Of a stretch of DNA of 64,000 nt, positions 23,841 to 32,390 are shown piece after piece (the stretch's first letter is position 1; the number at the start of each line of letters is the position of its first letter). The notes under the pieces were generated by a model. It saw nothing but the letters and a program-made list of their open reading frames with translations. It had not been told where the DNA came from and did no database searches. Source of the DNA: Faucicola sp048551375 (GTDB lineage Bacteria; Pseudomonadota; Gammaproteobacteria; Pseudomonadales; Moraxellaceae); the NCBI RefSeq assembly GCF_048551375.1, contig NZ_JBLYZJ010000004.1:124001-188000 (forward strand), read 5' to 3'. The position numbers were made by a program, and so were the translations under genes.

Positions 23841-25334
23841 ATGCAAAAATTTATCTTAATCCGTGGTCATCAAGGCTCTGGCAAAACCACTTTTGCCCAA
23901 CAAAAACTGGCAGAATTCGCCAACGACTATCCCAATGCCACTTGCGTACATCTCGAAAATGACAAACTTTTGACCGATGATAATGGTGTATATCGTTGGT
24001 CTGGCGACGCTGTCAATAAAGCCCAACGCCAAAATCTTACCACCTTTAAAAACCTACTCAAGCAAGGGCAACAAAACCCTAGCCAAGATATGTTGATTGT
24101 CAACTCCAACACCAATCAAAAAGGCTCGGCGTGTATTCATCTGATGCAAATGGCAAGAAAATTCGGCTTTGAGGTCGAAGTGTATCGCCTACATAACTTT
24201 TTTGACAATCATCATAACGTCAAACAAGCCGATGTGCTGACCGCCTATATCAACTTAAATAACAGCAAGTTACGAGAAGAAATCCACGTCCCTGCGACCA
24301 AGCCGATTGATGAGGTAACCCAAAAATTGGTCGATAAAATGCACACCTTTGCCAAAGGGAAATTGCCGTTTGACGAGGTGCAACAAACCTTTGTGACCGA
24401 GGATTATCTCAACTTTGCTCGTAAAAACTTTGTCAAAAAACAAAGCAAAACGTACCCAGATTTGTATGTGTTGAAGTACGCTCGCAAGGTGTTTTATGAA
24501 AACCGTTTTGACCATGCGTTGCTGGAAATGCGTGGGTTGGTGATTGATAAACACAACCAAATCATCGTGCGTCCGTTTAAAAAAGTGTTCAATTACTCCG
24601 AACGTATCGCCAAAAACAGTCCGTATCCCATCAGCATTGCCGATGATAAATTGGTCAATGCGGTGGTAAAAGTCAACGGATTTTTGGGCGTATGTACCTA
24701 TGTGGACTTGGCTAAGACTGCTTTGGGCGAGAATCATCCCAGTCTTGGGGCGGATTTTGATAAACAAGTGTTGTACTCAACCACAGGCTCACTCGATAGC
24801 TCATTTGCCGAGATGACCAAAGCCCACTGCGAGCAGTACACCAGCGTGTTTCAGCAGTTTCCCAATCATACGTTTTTGTTTGAAGTCACTGACCCTAGCG
24901 ATGTGCATATTATCACCGAGGATTTTGGCGAAACTTTGATTGGCGTGGTCGATGTGCAGACAGGCGAGATGTTTAGCGAGGCACGCCTTGATGAAATCGG
25001 CTTGGAATTTGGGTTAAAACGCCCTGAAACGCTTGAAAATATCGCCTTTGGCGAGTTGAAAGCCTTGCTAAAAACGGTAAAACATGAGGGTTTTATGGTG
25101 TTTGATACCGATGGGCATTTGTTGTTTAAGTTAAAATCGCCGTATTATTTGGTGTCGAAGTTTTTTGGGCGTAGTCAGGCGAAGAGTTTGGGCGGTAAGC
25201 TGAATAAGCAAAATGTGGATGAGGAATATTATCCGTTGGTGGATTATATTAAGGCGAATCAGCAGGTGTTTAATGAGCTTGATGAATTGCAAAAAATTGC
25301 CTTTGTGCAAGCATTTTTGGAAAAACTCGACTAA
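23841..25334 (+). CDS. Polynucleotide kinase-RNA ligase fusion (Rnl1-like)
   Basis: A 497-residue two-domain enzyme predicted to phosphorylate 5'-OH ends and seal RNA. Residues 1-170 form a P-loop kinase (Walker A G9-T16, GHQGSGKTT). Residues about 175-497 form an ATP-dependent RNA ligase resembling T4 Rnl1. An N-terminal block LKYARKVFYEN leads to EMRGLV, and motif I is K-V-N-G with the predicted adenylated lysine K277. Motif III is FLFEVTDPSD (E348), motif IV HEGFMV (E416) and motif V LFKLKSPYY (K430, K432). All nucleotidyl-transferase motifs are present, so it should be active. First gene of a three-gene unit. Confidence 0.85.
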   Translation: MQKFILIRGHQGSGKTTFAQQKLAEFANDYPNATCVHLENDKLLTDDNGVYRWSGDAVNKAQRQNLTTFKNLLKQGQQNPSQDMLIVNSNTNQKGSACIHLMQMARKFGFEVEVYRLHNFFDNHHNVKQADVLTAYINLNNSKLREEIHVPATKPIDEVTQKLVDKMHTFAKGKLPFDEVQQTFVTEDYLNFARKNFVKKQSKTYPDLYVLKYARKVFYENRFDHALLEMRGLVIDKHNQIIVRPFKKVFNYSERIAKNSPYPISIADDKLVNAVVKVNGFLGVCTYVDLAKTALGENHPSLGADFDKQVLYSTTGSLDSSFAEMTKAHCEQYTSVFQQFPNHTFLFEVTDPSDVHIITEDFGETLIGVVDVQTGEMFSEARLDEIGLEFGLKRPETLENIAFGELKALLKTVKHEGFMVFDTDGHLLFKLKSPYYLVSKFFGRSQAKSLGGKLNKQNVDEEYYPLVDYIKANQQVFNELDELQKIAFVQAFLEKLD

Positions 25335-25360
25335 TAATAAACATAAAAAAGGGGCAGTAA

Positions 25361-26149
25361 ATGACTGATATTTCAATGACGTTACGGCAAGAAATTAACC
25401 GTTGTTATGATGTTTTTGGTAAATGTTTACGCCCCACACAGCCATTAAATGCCTGTACTTGCCCAATGTGTCTTGACCCAAAACTTGAGCAAGAAATGAA
25501 AACGCTACCTTTAGCACAAATAACGGCAAAGCACTTTTATCGATATAATTCTTCGCCACTAAATAAAGTGCAAAATGCCAATGAAATCAAATATTTCTTA
25601 CCAAGAATGATTGAGTTATTTGTACAAGGTGAATATTTACACCACTCAACCGAATTGTATTTTGAGCGAGTGGGCAATTGTCCTGCTGATAGCTTTAGTC
25701 CAAAGGAGCAAGCGGTTTGGCAACAATTTGCCGATGCGTATTTGGATGAGATGTTAAAGGTGTATTGTTGGGAGTATTCAACGATTTATAAATGGCATAG
25801 CAGTATTTTTGATGTGTTGCTGATGTTTTATAAAGGAAATATCGATATTCAGCCGTTTTTGCAACGTTGGCGAAATACACAGACACCACAAGCCATTGTT
25901 AATTATATTCATGAAAGTTATTGGGATTTTTGGTGTGATGGTGGATACAAAAACCCATTTGCTGATGATTTGCCAAAATTTCGTGAAGTTATGGACGATT
26001 GGCTAAATGATGAAAGTAACAAGGGTTATTTTATTGAGCAAATTTTAAATTTAGATAGCCAAGTGATTGAAGAGTTTTATGCTTGGAATGGTAGATATGG
26101 CTTGGTTGAAAATTTGTTTGATTTAATGACTTATGATTTAACAGATTAA
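25361..26149 (+). CDS. Uncharacterised protein with C-x-C-P-x-C motif
   Basis: A 262-residue protein with no assigned function. Near the N-terminus it has N-A-C-T-C-P-M-C, followed by LDPKLEQEMKTLPLAQITAK and then EIKYFLPRMIEL, a pattern I recall from bacterial hypothetical proteins. The rest is helical, acidic and unusually rich in Trp and Tyr (SYWDFWCDGGYKNPF, FYAWNGRYGL). The Cys motif could bind zinc. It lies 26 bp after the kinase-ligase and 13 bp before the phosphoesterase, so all three are probably one mRNA. No signal peptide or membrane segment. Confidence 0.7.
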   Translation: MTDISMTLRQEINRCYDVFGKCLRPTQPLNACTCPMCLDPKLEQEMKTLPLAQITAKHFYRYNSSPLNKVQNANEIKYFLPRMIELFVQGEYLHHSTELYFERVGNCPADSFSPKEQAVWQQFADAYLDEMLKVYCWEYSTIYKWHSSIFDVLLMFYKGNIDIQPFLQRWRNTQTPQAIVNYIHESYWDFWCDGGYKNPFADDLPKFREVMDDWLNDESNKGYFIEQILNLDSQVIEEFYAWNGRYGLVENLFDLMTYDLTD

Positions 26150-26162
26150 AAAGAGAATATAA

Positions 26163-26912
26163 ATGAAAAAAACTTTCTTTACGTCAGATTTGCATTTTTC
26201 GCACCGAAATATTGCAAAATTCTGCCCCCACACCCGCCCACAGCCCACCCAAACAGGCGATATCGACACGCTCGACCGCTATATGATTGAACTGTGGAAT
26301 GACACCGTTGGCGTGGATGATGATGTCTATAACTTGGGCGATTTGAGTTTTTCGCATAACCTTCGCCATATCAAAAAAGTATTGAGCCAGTTAAACGGTC
26401 GCCACCATCTGATTTTTGGTAATCATGATGACATCATCATGCAAAACGTGGATAAATTCCTTACCACCACAAAGCATGATGGACATCCCATTTTGGCTTC
26501 TGCTCAAAGTTATCTCAAGCTAAAACTTGAAGATAAGACTTTGATTTTATTTCATTATCCGATTGCCGAATGGGACGGCTGTCATAAAGGCTATTACCAT
26601 CTACATGGGCATATTCATGACCGTATGGCAGAGATTGGCGGACGGATTTTGAATGCTGGCTTTGATTTGCATGGGCGGTTTTTGACCCTTGATGATGTGG
26701 TGGGGTATTTGCAGGATTTGCCGACCCTTGACCACTTTAGCGATGATAGTCCTGTGGCGGATTTGGCTGTGCCGAGTGTGTTGGCGACTTCGCCAAGCTT
26801 TGCGGTAGCAAAAGCCGATGAGCAGATTCAGCAAAACGTGGTGGATATTCAGGCATTGATAAAACAACGGTTGGATTATTTGATGTCACAGGGTAATGTA
26901 TCTCAAGATTGA
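26163..26912 (+). CDS. Calcineurin-like metallophosphoesterase
   Basis: A cytoplasmic two-metal phosphoesterase of 249 residues. The metal-binding motifs are intact and in order: SDLHFSHRNI (D9, H11), YNLGDLSF, FGNHDD, LFHYPI and HLHGHIHD. The C-terminal 70 residues after GYLQDLPTL are extra and probably helical. Related single-domain enzymes are common in phages and bacteria, with poorly known substrates. Downstream of a kinase-ligase, removal of 2',3'-cyclic or 3' phosphates before sealing is a reasonable role. It would complete a kinase-phosphatase-ligase set, but this is inferred from context. Confidence 0.85.
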   Translation: MKKTFFTSDLHFSHRNIAKFCPHTRPQPTQTGDIDTLDRYMIELWNDTVGVDDDVYNLGDLSFSHNLRHIKKVLSQLNGRHHLIFGNHDDIIMQNVDKFLTTTKHDGHPILASAQSYLKLKLEDKTLILFHYPIAEWDGCHKGYYHLHGHIHDRMAEIGGRILNAGFDLHGRFLTLDDVVGYLQDLPTLDHFSDDSPVADLAVPSVLATSPSFAVAKADEQIQQNVVDIQALIKQRLDYLMSQGNVSQD

Positions 26913-26931
26913 AAACTGGGTGTATCGACAC

Positions 26932-27025
26932 GATAGTGAATTAAATCAGAAATGATCATTTACCATTTTGGGCGTATGCAATACGCCCCTACCAACCTGT
27001 CTTATTTCTAATGTAAACGACTATA
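26932..27025. mobile_element. 94-bp Correia-like MITE
   Basis: Begins GATAGTGAATTAAATCAGAA and ends TAATGTAAACGACTATA, with the core GGGCGTATGCAATACGCCCC in the middle. It is in the opposite orientation to the copy at 12846. It sits 20 bp after the phosphoesterase gene and may form the 3' end of that mRNA. Confidence 0.75.
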
Positions 27026-27081
27026 TATTTTAGCTACGCCTAATGGTAGTATTGCCAATAAACCACAATTTGAATTGACCT

Positions 27082-27918
27082 ATGACGATTGCCATGCCCA
27101 CAAAACCGCTTATCCACTTTGCCCATGCTAATGGCATTCCCTCAAAAACTTACAGCTACCTGTTTGAACTGCTAAGTGATGAGTTTGATGTGGTGTTTAT
27201 TCCCCAATTGGGAACAGACCCTCGCTATCCTGTCGATAACCATTGGCAAGCGTTGACTCAGCAAGTTATTGATAGTATTAAACAAAATTTAGCCGAACGT
27301 GGGCAAAGCCAAGTAATTGGGCTAGGGCATTCGCTGGGAGCGTTATGTACCTTGCAAGCCAGCTATCGTGAACCACAATTATTTAGCCAAGTCATCACCC
27401 TTGACCCACCGCTGATTCATGGGCATTATGCGATGGCGTTGCATTGGGCAAAGCGTTTTAGCCCAAGTCTGGTCGATAGACTGACCCCAGCAGGGTTGTC
27501 AAACCGCCGCCGTGATACATGGGACAGCCGTGAGCAAGCCTACGCCCATCTACACCACAAGGCGTTTTATAAAAACTTTGATGAACGCTGTTTTGCGGAT
27601 TTTATCCAGTACGGTTTGACGGATACGGCTGACGGAAAAGTGACGCTCACCATTCCCAAAGCGGCGGAAGTGGCAGTATTTCGCACCAATCCGTCATTGT
27701 TTTGGCGAAAACCCAATCATCCACCCATGATGCCTACTAAACAAATCATCGGTCACGACAGTTTATTTATGAAGCGAGGCTTTCCGCAACTGGTGAAAAA
27801 ACGCATGGGCATTGATTTTGAAGTGCATAAAGGGGGGCATATGTTTCCGCTAGAACACCCTGTTAGTACGGTTAATCGCATTAAAGCTTTGATAAAGGAA
27901 CGGATTTATAGTGAGTAA
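27082..27918 (+). CDS. Alpha/beta hydrolase
   Basis: A 278-residue serine hydrolase. The nucleophile elbow is G-H-S-L-G (GLGHSLGALCTLQ, about residue 89), the oxyanion region is HFAHANGIPSKTY near the start, and a late HKGGHMFPLEHP carries the catalytic His. There is no signal peptide, so it is cytoplasmic. Substrate is unknown; the FAHANG start is shared with many small-molecule esterases and hydrolases. Between two repeat elements and not obviously in an operon. Confidence 0.85.
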   Translation: MTIAMPTKPLIHFAHANGIPSKTYSYLFELLSDEFDVVFIPQLGTDPRYPVDNHWQALTQQVIDSIKQNLAERGQSQVIGLGHSLGALCTLQASYREPQLFSQVITLDPPLIHGHYAMALHWAKRFSPSLVDRLTPAGLSNRRRDTWDSREQAYAHLHHKAFYKNFDERCFADFIQYGLTDTADGKVTLTIPKAAEVAVFRTNPSLFWRKPNHPPMMPTKQIIGHDSLFMKRGFPQLVKKRMGIDFEVHKGGHMFPLEHPVSTVNRIKALIKERIYSE

Positions 27919-27930
27919 TATTCAGAATAG

Positions 27931-28026
27931 TAAAGTTGTTTAAACTGGAAATAAGACAGTTTTTTAGGGGCTTATTGCATACGCCCAAAATTTCAAAGTT
28001 TCATTTCTGATTTAATTCACGATATA
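27931..28026. mobile_element. Correia-like MITE
   Basis: TAAAGTTGTTTAAACTGGAA starts it. Next come AATAAGACAG, the core AGGGGCTTATTGCATACGCC and AAAATTTC, and the right end reads TTTAATTCACGATATA. Same orientation as the type copy at 12846. Confidence 0.7.
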
Positions 28027-28095
28027 ACGGTACATTAGACGCACCTTACCTTTGATTGATTTTTTCAAACTTACCACTTTTAAGCCATCGCCCTT

Positions 28096-28848
28096 ATGCC
28101 AAAATTAACGTTATTGACCAATCCTCGCCTACAATTACCCACGCCTGTGTATGGCTTACCCATGACGCTGGTGTTATCCGTGCTATTACTGATTGTATTT
28201 TTAGCCAGTCAACTGATAGGTGTGGCGTTGTTTGCCTCTTGGGTTTTTCCTAACATGGCAGATTTTACCATCACTGATAAAATTCAACAGGGCAGTCATA
28301 ACGGCACATTGATGGCGTGGGCGGTGGTGTTTACGTTGGTTACGGTGGCGAGTTTTATCGCTTTGATGATTCGTGCTAAACAGGCAAGTATTGGCGAATA
28401 TTTGGCAATCAAAGGTTTTCGTTGGCGACAGTTTTTGGGCTTTGTGGGGCTATTGCTGTTGCTGAATGTGGCGATTAATGGCATTACTGTGTGGCTTGAA
28501 CGTGAGCCGATGGCGTTTATGGATGAGCTTGCCAAGACGGCTAATCCGTTGTGGTTGTTGGTGCTTGCGATGGTGGTGTTTGCACCGATTTATGAGGAGT
28601 TGATGTTTCGTGGCTTTATGTGGACTGGGCTGGCAAGTTCCAAATTGGGCGTTTGGGGAGCGAGTATTTTGACAAGCCTTGTGTTTGCTATGATTCATGG
28701 GCAGTATGGGGCGGTGGAGCTTGGGGCGATTGTGGTGCTGGCGATGTTGTTTAGTTCGGCTCGGATTGTGTCGGGGTCGCTACTGTTGCCGATTGTGCTT
28801 CATATTATTAACAATGGTTTGGCAATGTGGCAGTATTTGGCAGGTTAA
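28096..28848 (+). CDS. CPBP-family intramembrane metalloprotease
   Basis: A multispanning inner-membrane protein of 250 residues in the CPBP/Abi (type II CAAX-endopeptidase-like) family. The three catalytic motifs are present: E-E-x-x-x-R in YEELMFRGFMW, F-x-x-x-H in FAMIHGQYG and H-x-x-x-N in HIINNGLAM. About seven hydrophobic segments are visible. Bacterial members have been linked to bacteriocin self-immunity or protein processing, but no partner peptide gene is seen here, so its substrate is unknown. Single gene. Confidence 0.9.
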   Translation: MPKLTLLTNPRLQLPTPVYGLPMTLVLSVLLLIVFLASQLIGVALFASWVFPNMADFTITDKIQQGSHNGTLMAWAVVFTLVTVASFIALMIRAKQASIGEYLAIKGFRWRQFLGFVGLLLLLNVAINGITVWLEREPMAFMDELAKTANPLWLLVLAMVVFAPIYEELMFRGFMWTGLASSKLGVWGASILTSLVFAMIHGQYGAVELGAIVVLAMLFSSARIVSGSLLLPIVLHIINNGLAMWQYLAG

Positions 28849-28982
28849 TTATTTTGTTAAAAAGTGTAATTTAGCCATAATAAAATTTTAAAATAAATTA
28901 TACTGTAATGTTAAGTATTAATATTTAATACAACTAATGAAAATCATCTAAAATTAGATAAATACGTTATACAAGGATTTTT

Positions 28983-29621
28983 ATGACCACTTATACTATT
29001 ACTCGTGCATTATCTCGCATTAATGCCTTAAAAGATAAACTAGCCAAATCTCGCACAAATGAGTATGTTGCCACTATCAATAGCATTAAAATTGAGAGTG
29101 CTGACGGTATGGATTTGCAAAAGAAACTACTTGCCAATGCCCAAGCAAACCGTGATATTGTCAATGAAATTTTAAAAATCAAACTGGCGGTTGAGCAGTC
29201 AAATTTGACGACACAGGTGGTAATTAATGGGAAGAATTACAGTGTTCGTGAAGCGATTGAATTAAAGTATTTATATCAAACTTATCTTAAAGATATTGCT
29301 TCAATCATGCAAAACCAATTGCATAAAGCCAAAGATAAACAAAATAAAGCCAATCAAGAAATTGAGAAAGCCCAAGAAGAAACTATCAAAACTTTATCAA
29401 ATGCAGGCGTGGAATTGACCCAAACACAAATTGATGAGCGGGTAAAATCCTCAATTGAAACCGTGCGTTTGACCAAAGAATTAACCATCTTATCTTTTGA
29501 CCCTAGCCAAACCGCTGATAAATCAGTAGAGTTTTATGAACAAATGGTAACTAGCTTTTTAGAAGAAGTGGATTATGTGCTAAGTGAAAGTAATGCCGTA
29601 ACCACGATTAATTTTGATTAA
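28983..29621 (+). CDS. Coiled-coil protein of a phage-associated family
   Basis: A 212-residue, mostly helical, highly charged protein with no signal peptide. It opens YTITRALSRINALKDKLAKS, has a small beta region VVINGKNYSVREAIELK in the middle, then a long coiled coil (NQLHKAKDKQNKANQEIEKA). It ends VDYVLSESNAVTTINF. I recall similar beginnings and endings (ITRAL..LK, VLSESNA.T.I) in uncharacterised phage and bacterial proteins, so it may be a phage-derived cargo gene. Function unknown. An ACAAGGATTTTT ribosome site precedes it. Isolated gene. Confidence 0.7.
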   Translation: MTTYTITRALSRINALKDKLAKSRTNEYVATINSIKIESADGMDLQKKLLANAQANRDIVNEILKIKLAVEQSNLTTQVVINGKNYSVREAIELKYLYQTYLKDIASIMQNQLHKAKDKQNKANQEIEKAQEETIKTLSNAGVELTQTQIDERVKSSIETVRLTKELTILSFDPSQTADKSVEFYEQMVTSFLEEVDYVLSESNAVTTINFD

Positions 29622-29948
29622 GTGTTTTTAGCGTTTTTTACCACAAATCCCAACCGAATAACTTGTAATTAACTTGATTTGAATTTAAGAATAGCCTTTT
29701 AAGCTATCATCTTATATTACTAAGGACAGTGAACCGTTGAAGTACGCACTGTATAGGTATATAACCGTGGCTAAAAGTTCAAAGCTAAAAATTTAAAGTT
29801 CAAAGTTTAACGCATTAAAGTTTAGCATTAAAAGCCAAAAGTTGATAAAATCCTAGAAAAATGGTTAATGGGTAGCAAGTTAAACCCAAAGTTTCCACTA
29901 GGCTGGTTTGGTGGTTTGTGGTAATTTTTTATCTGTTGTTATCAATAG
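29622..29948. other. Non-coding stretch with AAAGTT-type repeats
   Basis: No gene is seen. A hairpin ACAGTG..CACTGT lies at about 29727-29753. From about 29775 to 29850 short direct repeats of AAAGTTCAAAG, AAAGTTTA and TTAAAG follow one another. The 3' part is GT-rich next to the end of dusA. It could hold a small RNA, but nothing is recognised. Confidence 0.4.
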
Positions 29949-30926
29949 TCAATTCATCTCTAATACCGCTTCCCCTGCCTTTTTGACTTGCTCAATCGAA
30001 ATCGACTTCTGCCCACTCATCGCCTGTCGCCATTGCCGACTACCTGCCAACCCATGAAATAGCCCCAAATAATGACGCATCACCAACGTCAACGGCACAC
30101 CCTCCGCCTCAAAACTTGCCAATAAGTCCAATAATTCTACAAAAATCTGCTCACGAGTTTTCGGCACTTCACCCCATAACGCCAAACTTTCTGCCAAAAT
30201 ATACGGATTATGATACGCCTCACGCCCTATCATCACACCATCCACAAATTGCAAATGGCTTTGGATTTGCTCAAGTGTGGTAATACCGCCATTAATTTCG
30301 ACAAAAATATCGCTAAATTCTTGTTTCAGTCGATATACGTCCTCATAGCGAAGTGGGGGGATTTCACGGTTTTGCTTAGGACTTAAACCCTGTAACCAAG
30401 CGGTGCGAGCATGGACGATGACATGACGACAGCCAGCCTCGACCACCGCCCCCACAAAGTCACGCATAAATTCATAACTGTCAAAATTATCAATACCAAT
30501 ACGGTGCTTCACCGTCACAGGCACATCCACCGCCTCACGCATGGCTGTGACACACTCACCAACCAATGCAGGCTCTGCCATCAGGCACGCACCGATTTTA
30601 TAATGTTGCACACGGTCAGACGGACAGCCGACATTAAGATTAATTTCATCATAGCCGTAGTCTTGTCCGATTTTGGCACATTGGGCAAGCTCACTGGGGT
30701 TAGCACCGCCCAGTTGCAGTACGATGGGGTGTTCGTTGGGATAGTATTTTAACTGATAATCAGTATCGCCTTGCAAAATCGCTGACGTACTAATCATCTC
30801 CGTATACAGGTAGGTGTGCGGATTAAATAGCCTTGCAAAGGTACAATAATGACGTGTCGACCAGTCAATCATGGGGGCGGTAGACAGGCGTTTATTACGC
30901 ATGATAGTAGAGGTAAGGATAGACAT
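29949..30926 (-). CDS. dusA: tRNA-dihydrouridine synthase DusA
   Basis: An FMN enzyme that reduces uridine 20/20a in the D-loop of tRNAs. The 325 residues start MSILTSTIMRNKRLSTAPMI; a second start at residue 9 (MRNKRL) is also plausible. Family marks are APMIDWSTRHYCTFARLF at the N-terminus, catalytic C101 in INLNVGCPSDRVQ, VKHRIGIDNFDSYEF and the GRQW-like GSRQWRQAMS ending, which is typical of the DusA subgroup. The MFS transporter gene upstream ends 2 bp before the start, so they are co-transcribed. Confidence 0.95.
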   Translation of the reverse strand: MSILTSTIMRNKRLSTAPMIDWSTRHYCTFARLFNPHTYLYTEMISTSAILQGDTDYQLKYYPNEHPIVLQLGGANPSELAQCAKIGQDYGYDEINLNVGCPSDRVQHYKIGACLMAEPALVGECVTAMREAVDVPVTVKHRIGIDNFDSYEFMRDFVGAVVEAGCRHVIVHARTAWLQGLSPKQNREIPPLRYEDVYRLKQEFSDIFVEINGGITTLEQIQSHLQFVDGVMIGREAYHNPYILAESLALWGEVPKTREQIFVELLDLLASFEAEGVPLTLVMRHYLGLFHGLAGSRQWRQAMSGQKSISIEQVKKAGEAVLEMN

Positions 30927-30928
30927 TA

Positions 30929-32257
30929 TTAAACCATTTCAGTGTGATGGGGTTTTTCTTCTATGCGGTATAAACCATGTAAATTGGTCAAAAACAATCC
31001 CATAATCACACCCAAAATACATAAAAAAACTAAATATAGCACAGGAATAGATGAGATGTTACTAGAGAAATTTAATAATAATATCGGCGTAATTGCACCT
31101 GTAATCGCATATGCTACATTATAACTAAAGGCCATCCCACTCATGCGAACATTCGCTGGCAATAGTCGCACACACATACTAGGCACGATACCAATGATAC
31201 CTGAGCAGAATCCCAAAATTGCATAGCCTAACATTAACAATTCATGGGTATTTTTAATAATGGTATAAAATAGGAGGGTTGCCAATGCTAATGTAATACA
31301 ACCAATCGAAAATACCTTACCAGAATTAAAACGATCTGCCAAATAGCCATACATTAATGCCCCAAGACTAGCAAATAATAGTCCAATACCATTGGCAATC
31401 ATAATCCAATTAATATCAATTTCAAACATCTGTATGCTAAATGCAGGCATTAATAGATAAACAATCAAAAATACACTAGAAACGAACCAAGATAACCCAA
31501 AGGTCATGGTTAAGCCATAACGATGATGATGAAAAGCGTGAAGCAGTGGTAAACGAGGAATCAACTGATTTTTGGCTTGGGCATATAAAAAAATCGGTGT
31601 TTCAGATAAACGGTATCGCATGATAATAGCGAATAGGGTGAATACACCACCTAAAATAAAGGGGATTCGCCAGCCATAGCTCATCATTTGATTAGGTGTT
31701 AGGCTATTCGCAAGTAAACTGCTCATAATATTGGCTAATAATACAGATAAAATTTGCACCGCAATCAACGTACCGCAGACTGCTCCAATCTGTCGCCCTG
31801 GCATATGCTCTGCCAAATAGCTCCATGATGCAGGTACTTCAGCTCCCATGCCAAGCCCTTGAGCAAAACGTAATGCCATTAATAGCAAAGGGGCAAATAT
31901 ACCAATTTGGGCATAGCTTGGTAACACGCCAATACACAGAGTCGACAAAGCTACTAGGAATAAACTGAATAATAACACGGGCTTACGTCCATGACGGTCA
32001 CCAATATCCGCCAAAATCTGCCCACCTAATGGGCGAGAAACATAACCAACTAACACTAACACTAAAAAACTAAAGGCTTGCATCTCTTTAGACACAGTGG
32101 GAGAAAACAAACTTTCTAAAATAGCATCTTTAAAGAAAAAATAAATCACAAAATCAAAGCAAGTAAAAAATGCCCCAAACACCGTTAGTTTGATAATGGT
32201 TCTTTCATGCGAATTGAGATAACGTAGTTCTTCAGAGGCAGGATTAAAAAAAGGCAT
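30929..32257 (-). CDS. MFS transporter, metabolite:H+ symporter (MHS) type
   Basis: A 12-helix inner-membrane symporter of 442 residues. The loop 2-3 signature reads GDRHGRKPVLLFSLF. The first helix region contains TCFDFVIYFFFKD, and FAQGLGMGAEVPASW is typical of the MHS subgroup that includes ProP, KgtP and ShiA. The substrate is not deducible: proline/betaine, dicarboxylates and shikimate are all transported by relatives. The gene reads into dusA with a 2-bp gap. An AT-rich 130-bp leader separates it from the phospholipase gene, itself upstream on the same strand. Confidence 0.88.
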   Translation of the reverse strand: MPFFNPASEELRYLNSHERTIIKLTVFGAFFTCFDFVIYFFFKDAILESLFSPTVSKEMQAFSFLVLVLVGYVSRPLGGQILADIGDRHGRKPVLLFSLFLVALSTLCIGVLPSYAQIGIFAPLLLMALRFAQGLGMGAEVPASWSYLAEHMPGRQIGAVCGTLIAVQILSVLLANIMSSLLANSLTPNQMMSYGWRIPFILGGVFTLFAIIMRYRLSETPIFLYAQAKNQLIPRLPLLHAFHHHRYGLTMTFGLSWFVSSVFLIVYLLMPAFSIQMFEIDINWIMIANGIGLLFASLGALMYGYLADRFNSGKVFSIGCITLALATLLFYTIIKNTHELLMLGYAILGFCSGIIGIVPSMCVRLLPANVRMSGMAFSYNVAYAITGAITPILLLNFSSNISSIPVLYLVFLCILGVIMGLFLTNLHGLYRIEEKPHHTEMV

Positions 32258-32390
32258 GATGTCTCACTTACTTGCCGTTGTAGAGGTTAACTTCCTCTTT
32301 ATATTATAAAAAATAGCATACTATAAATAAAACTTTACGAAAAAGGAGGGTTACAATGTTTGATTTTTGTTAATTATTGAGTTTTTTTAA

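Noticed and set aside
24270..24767. Minus-strand 165-codon open frame opposite the kinase-ligase gene
   Set aside because: Shadow of a gene whose motifs are complete on the plus strand.
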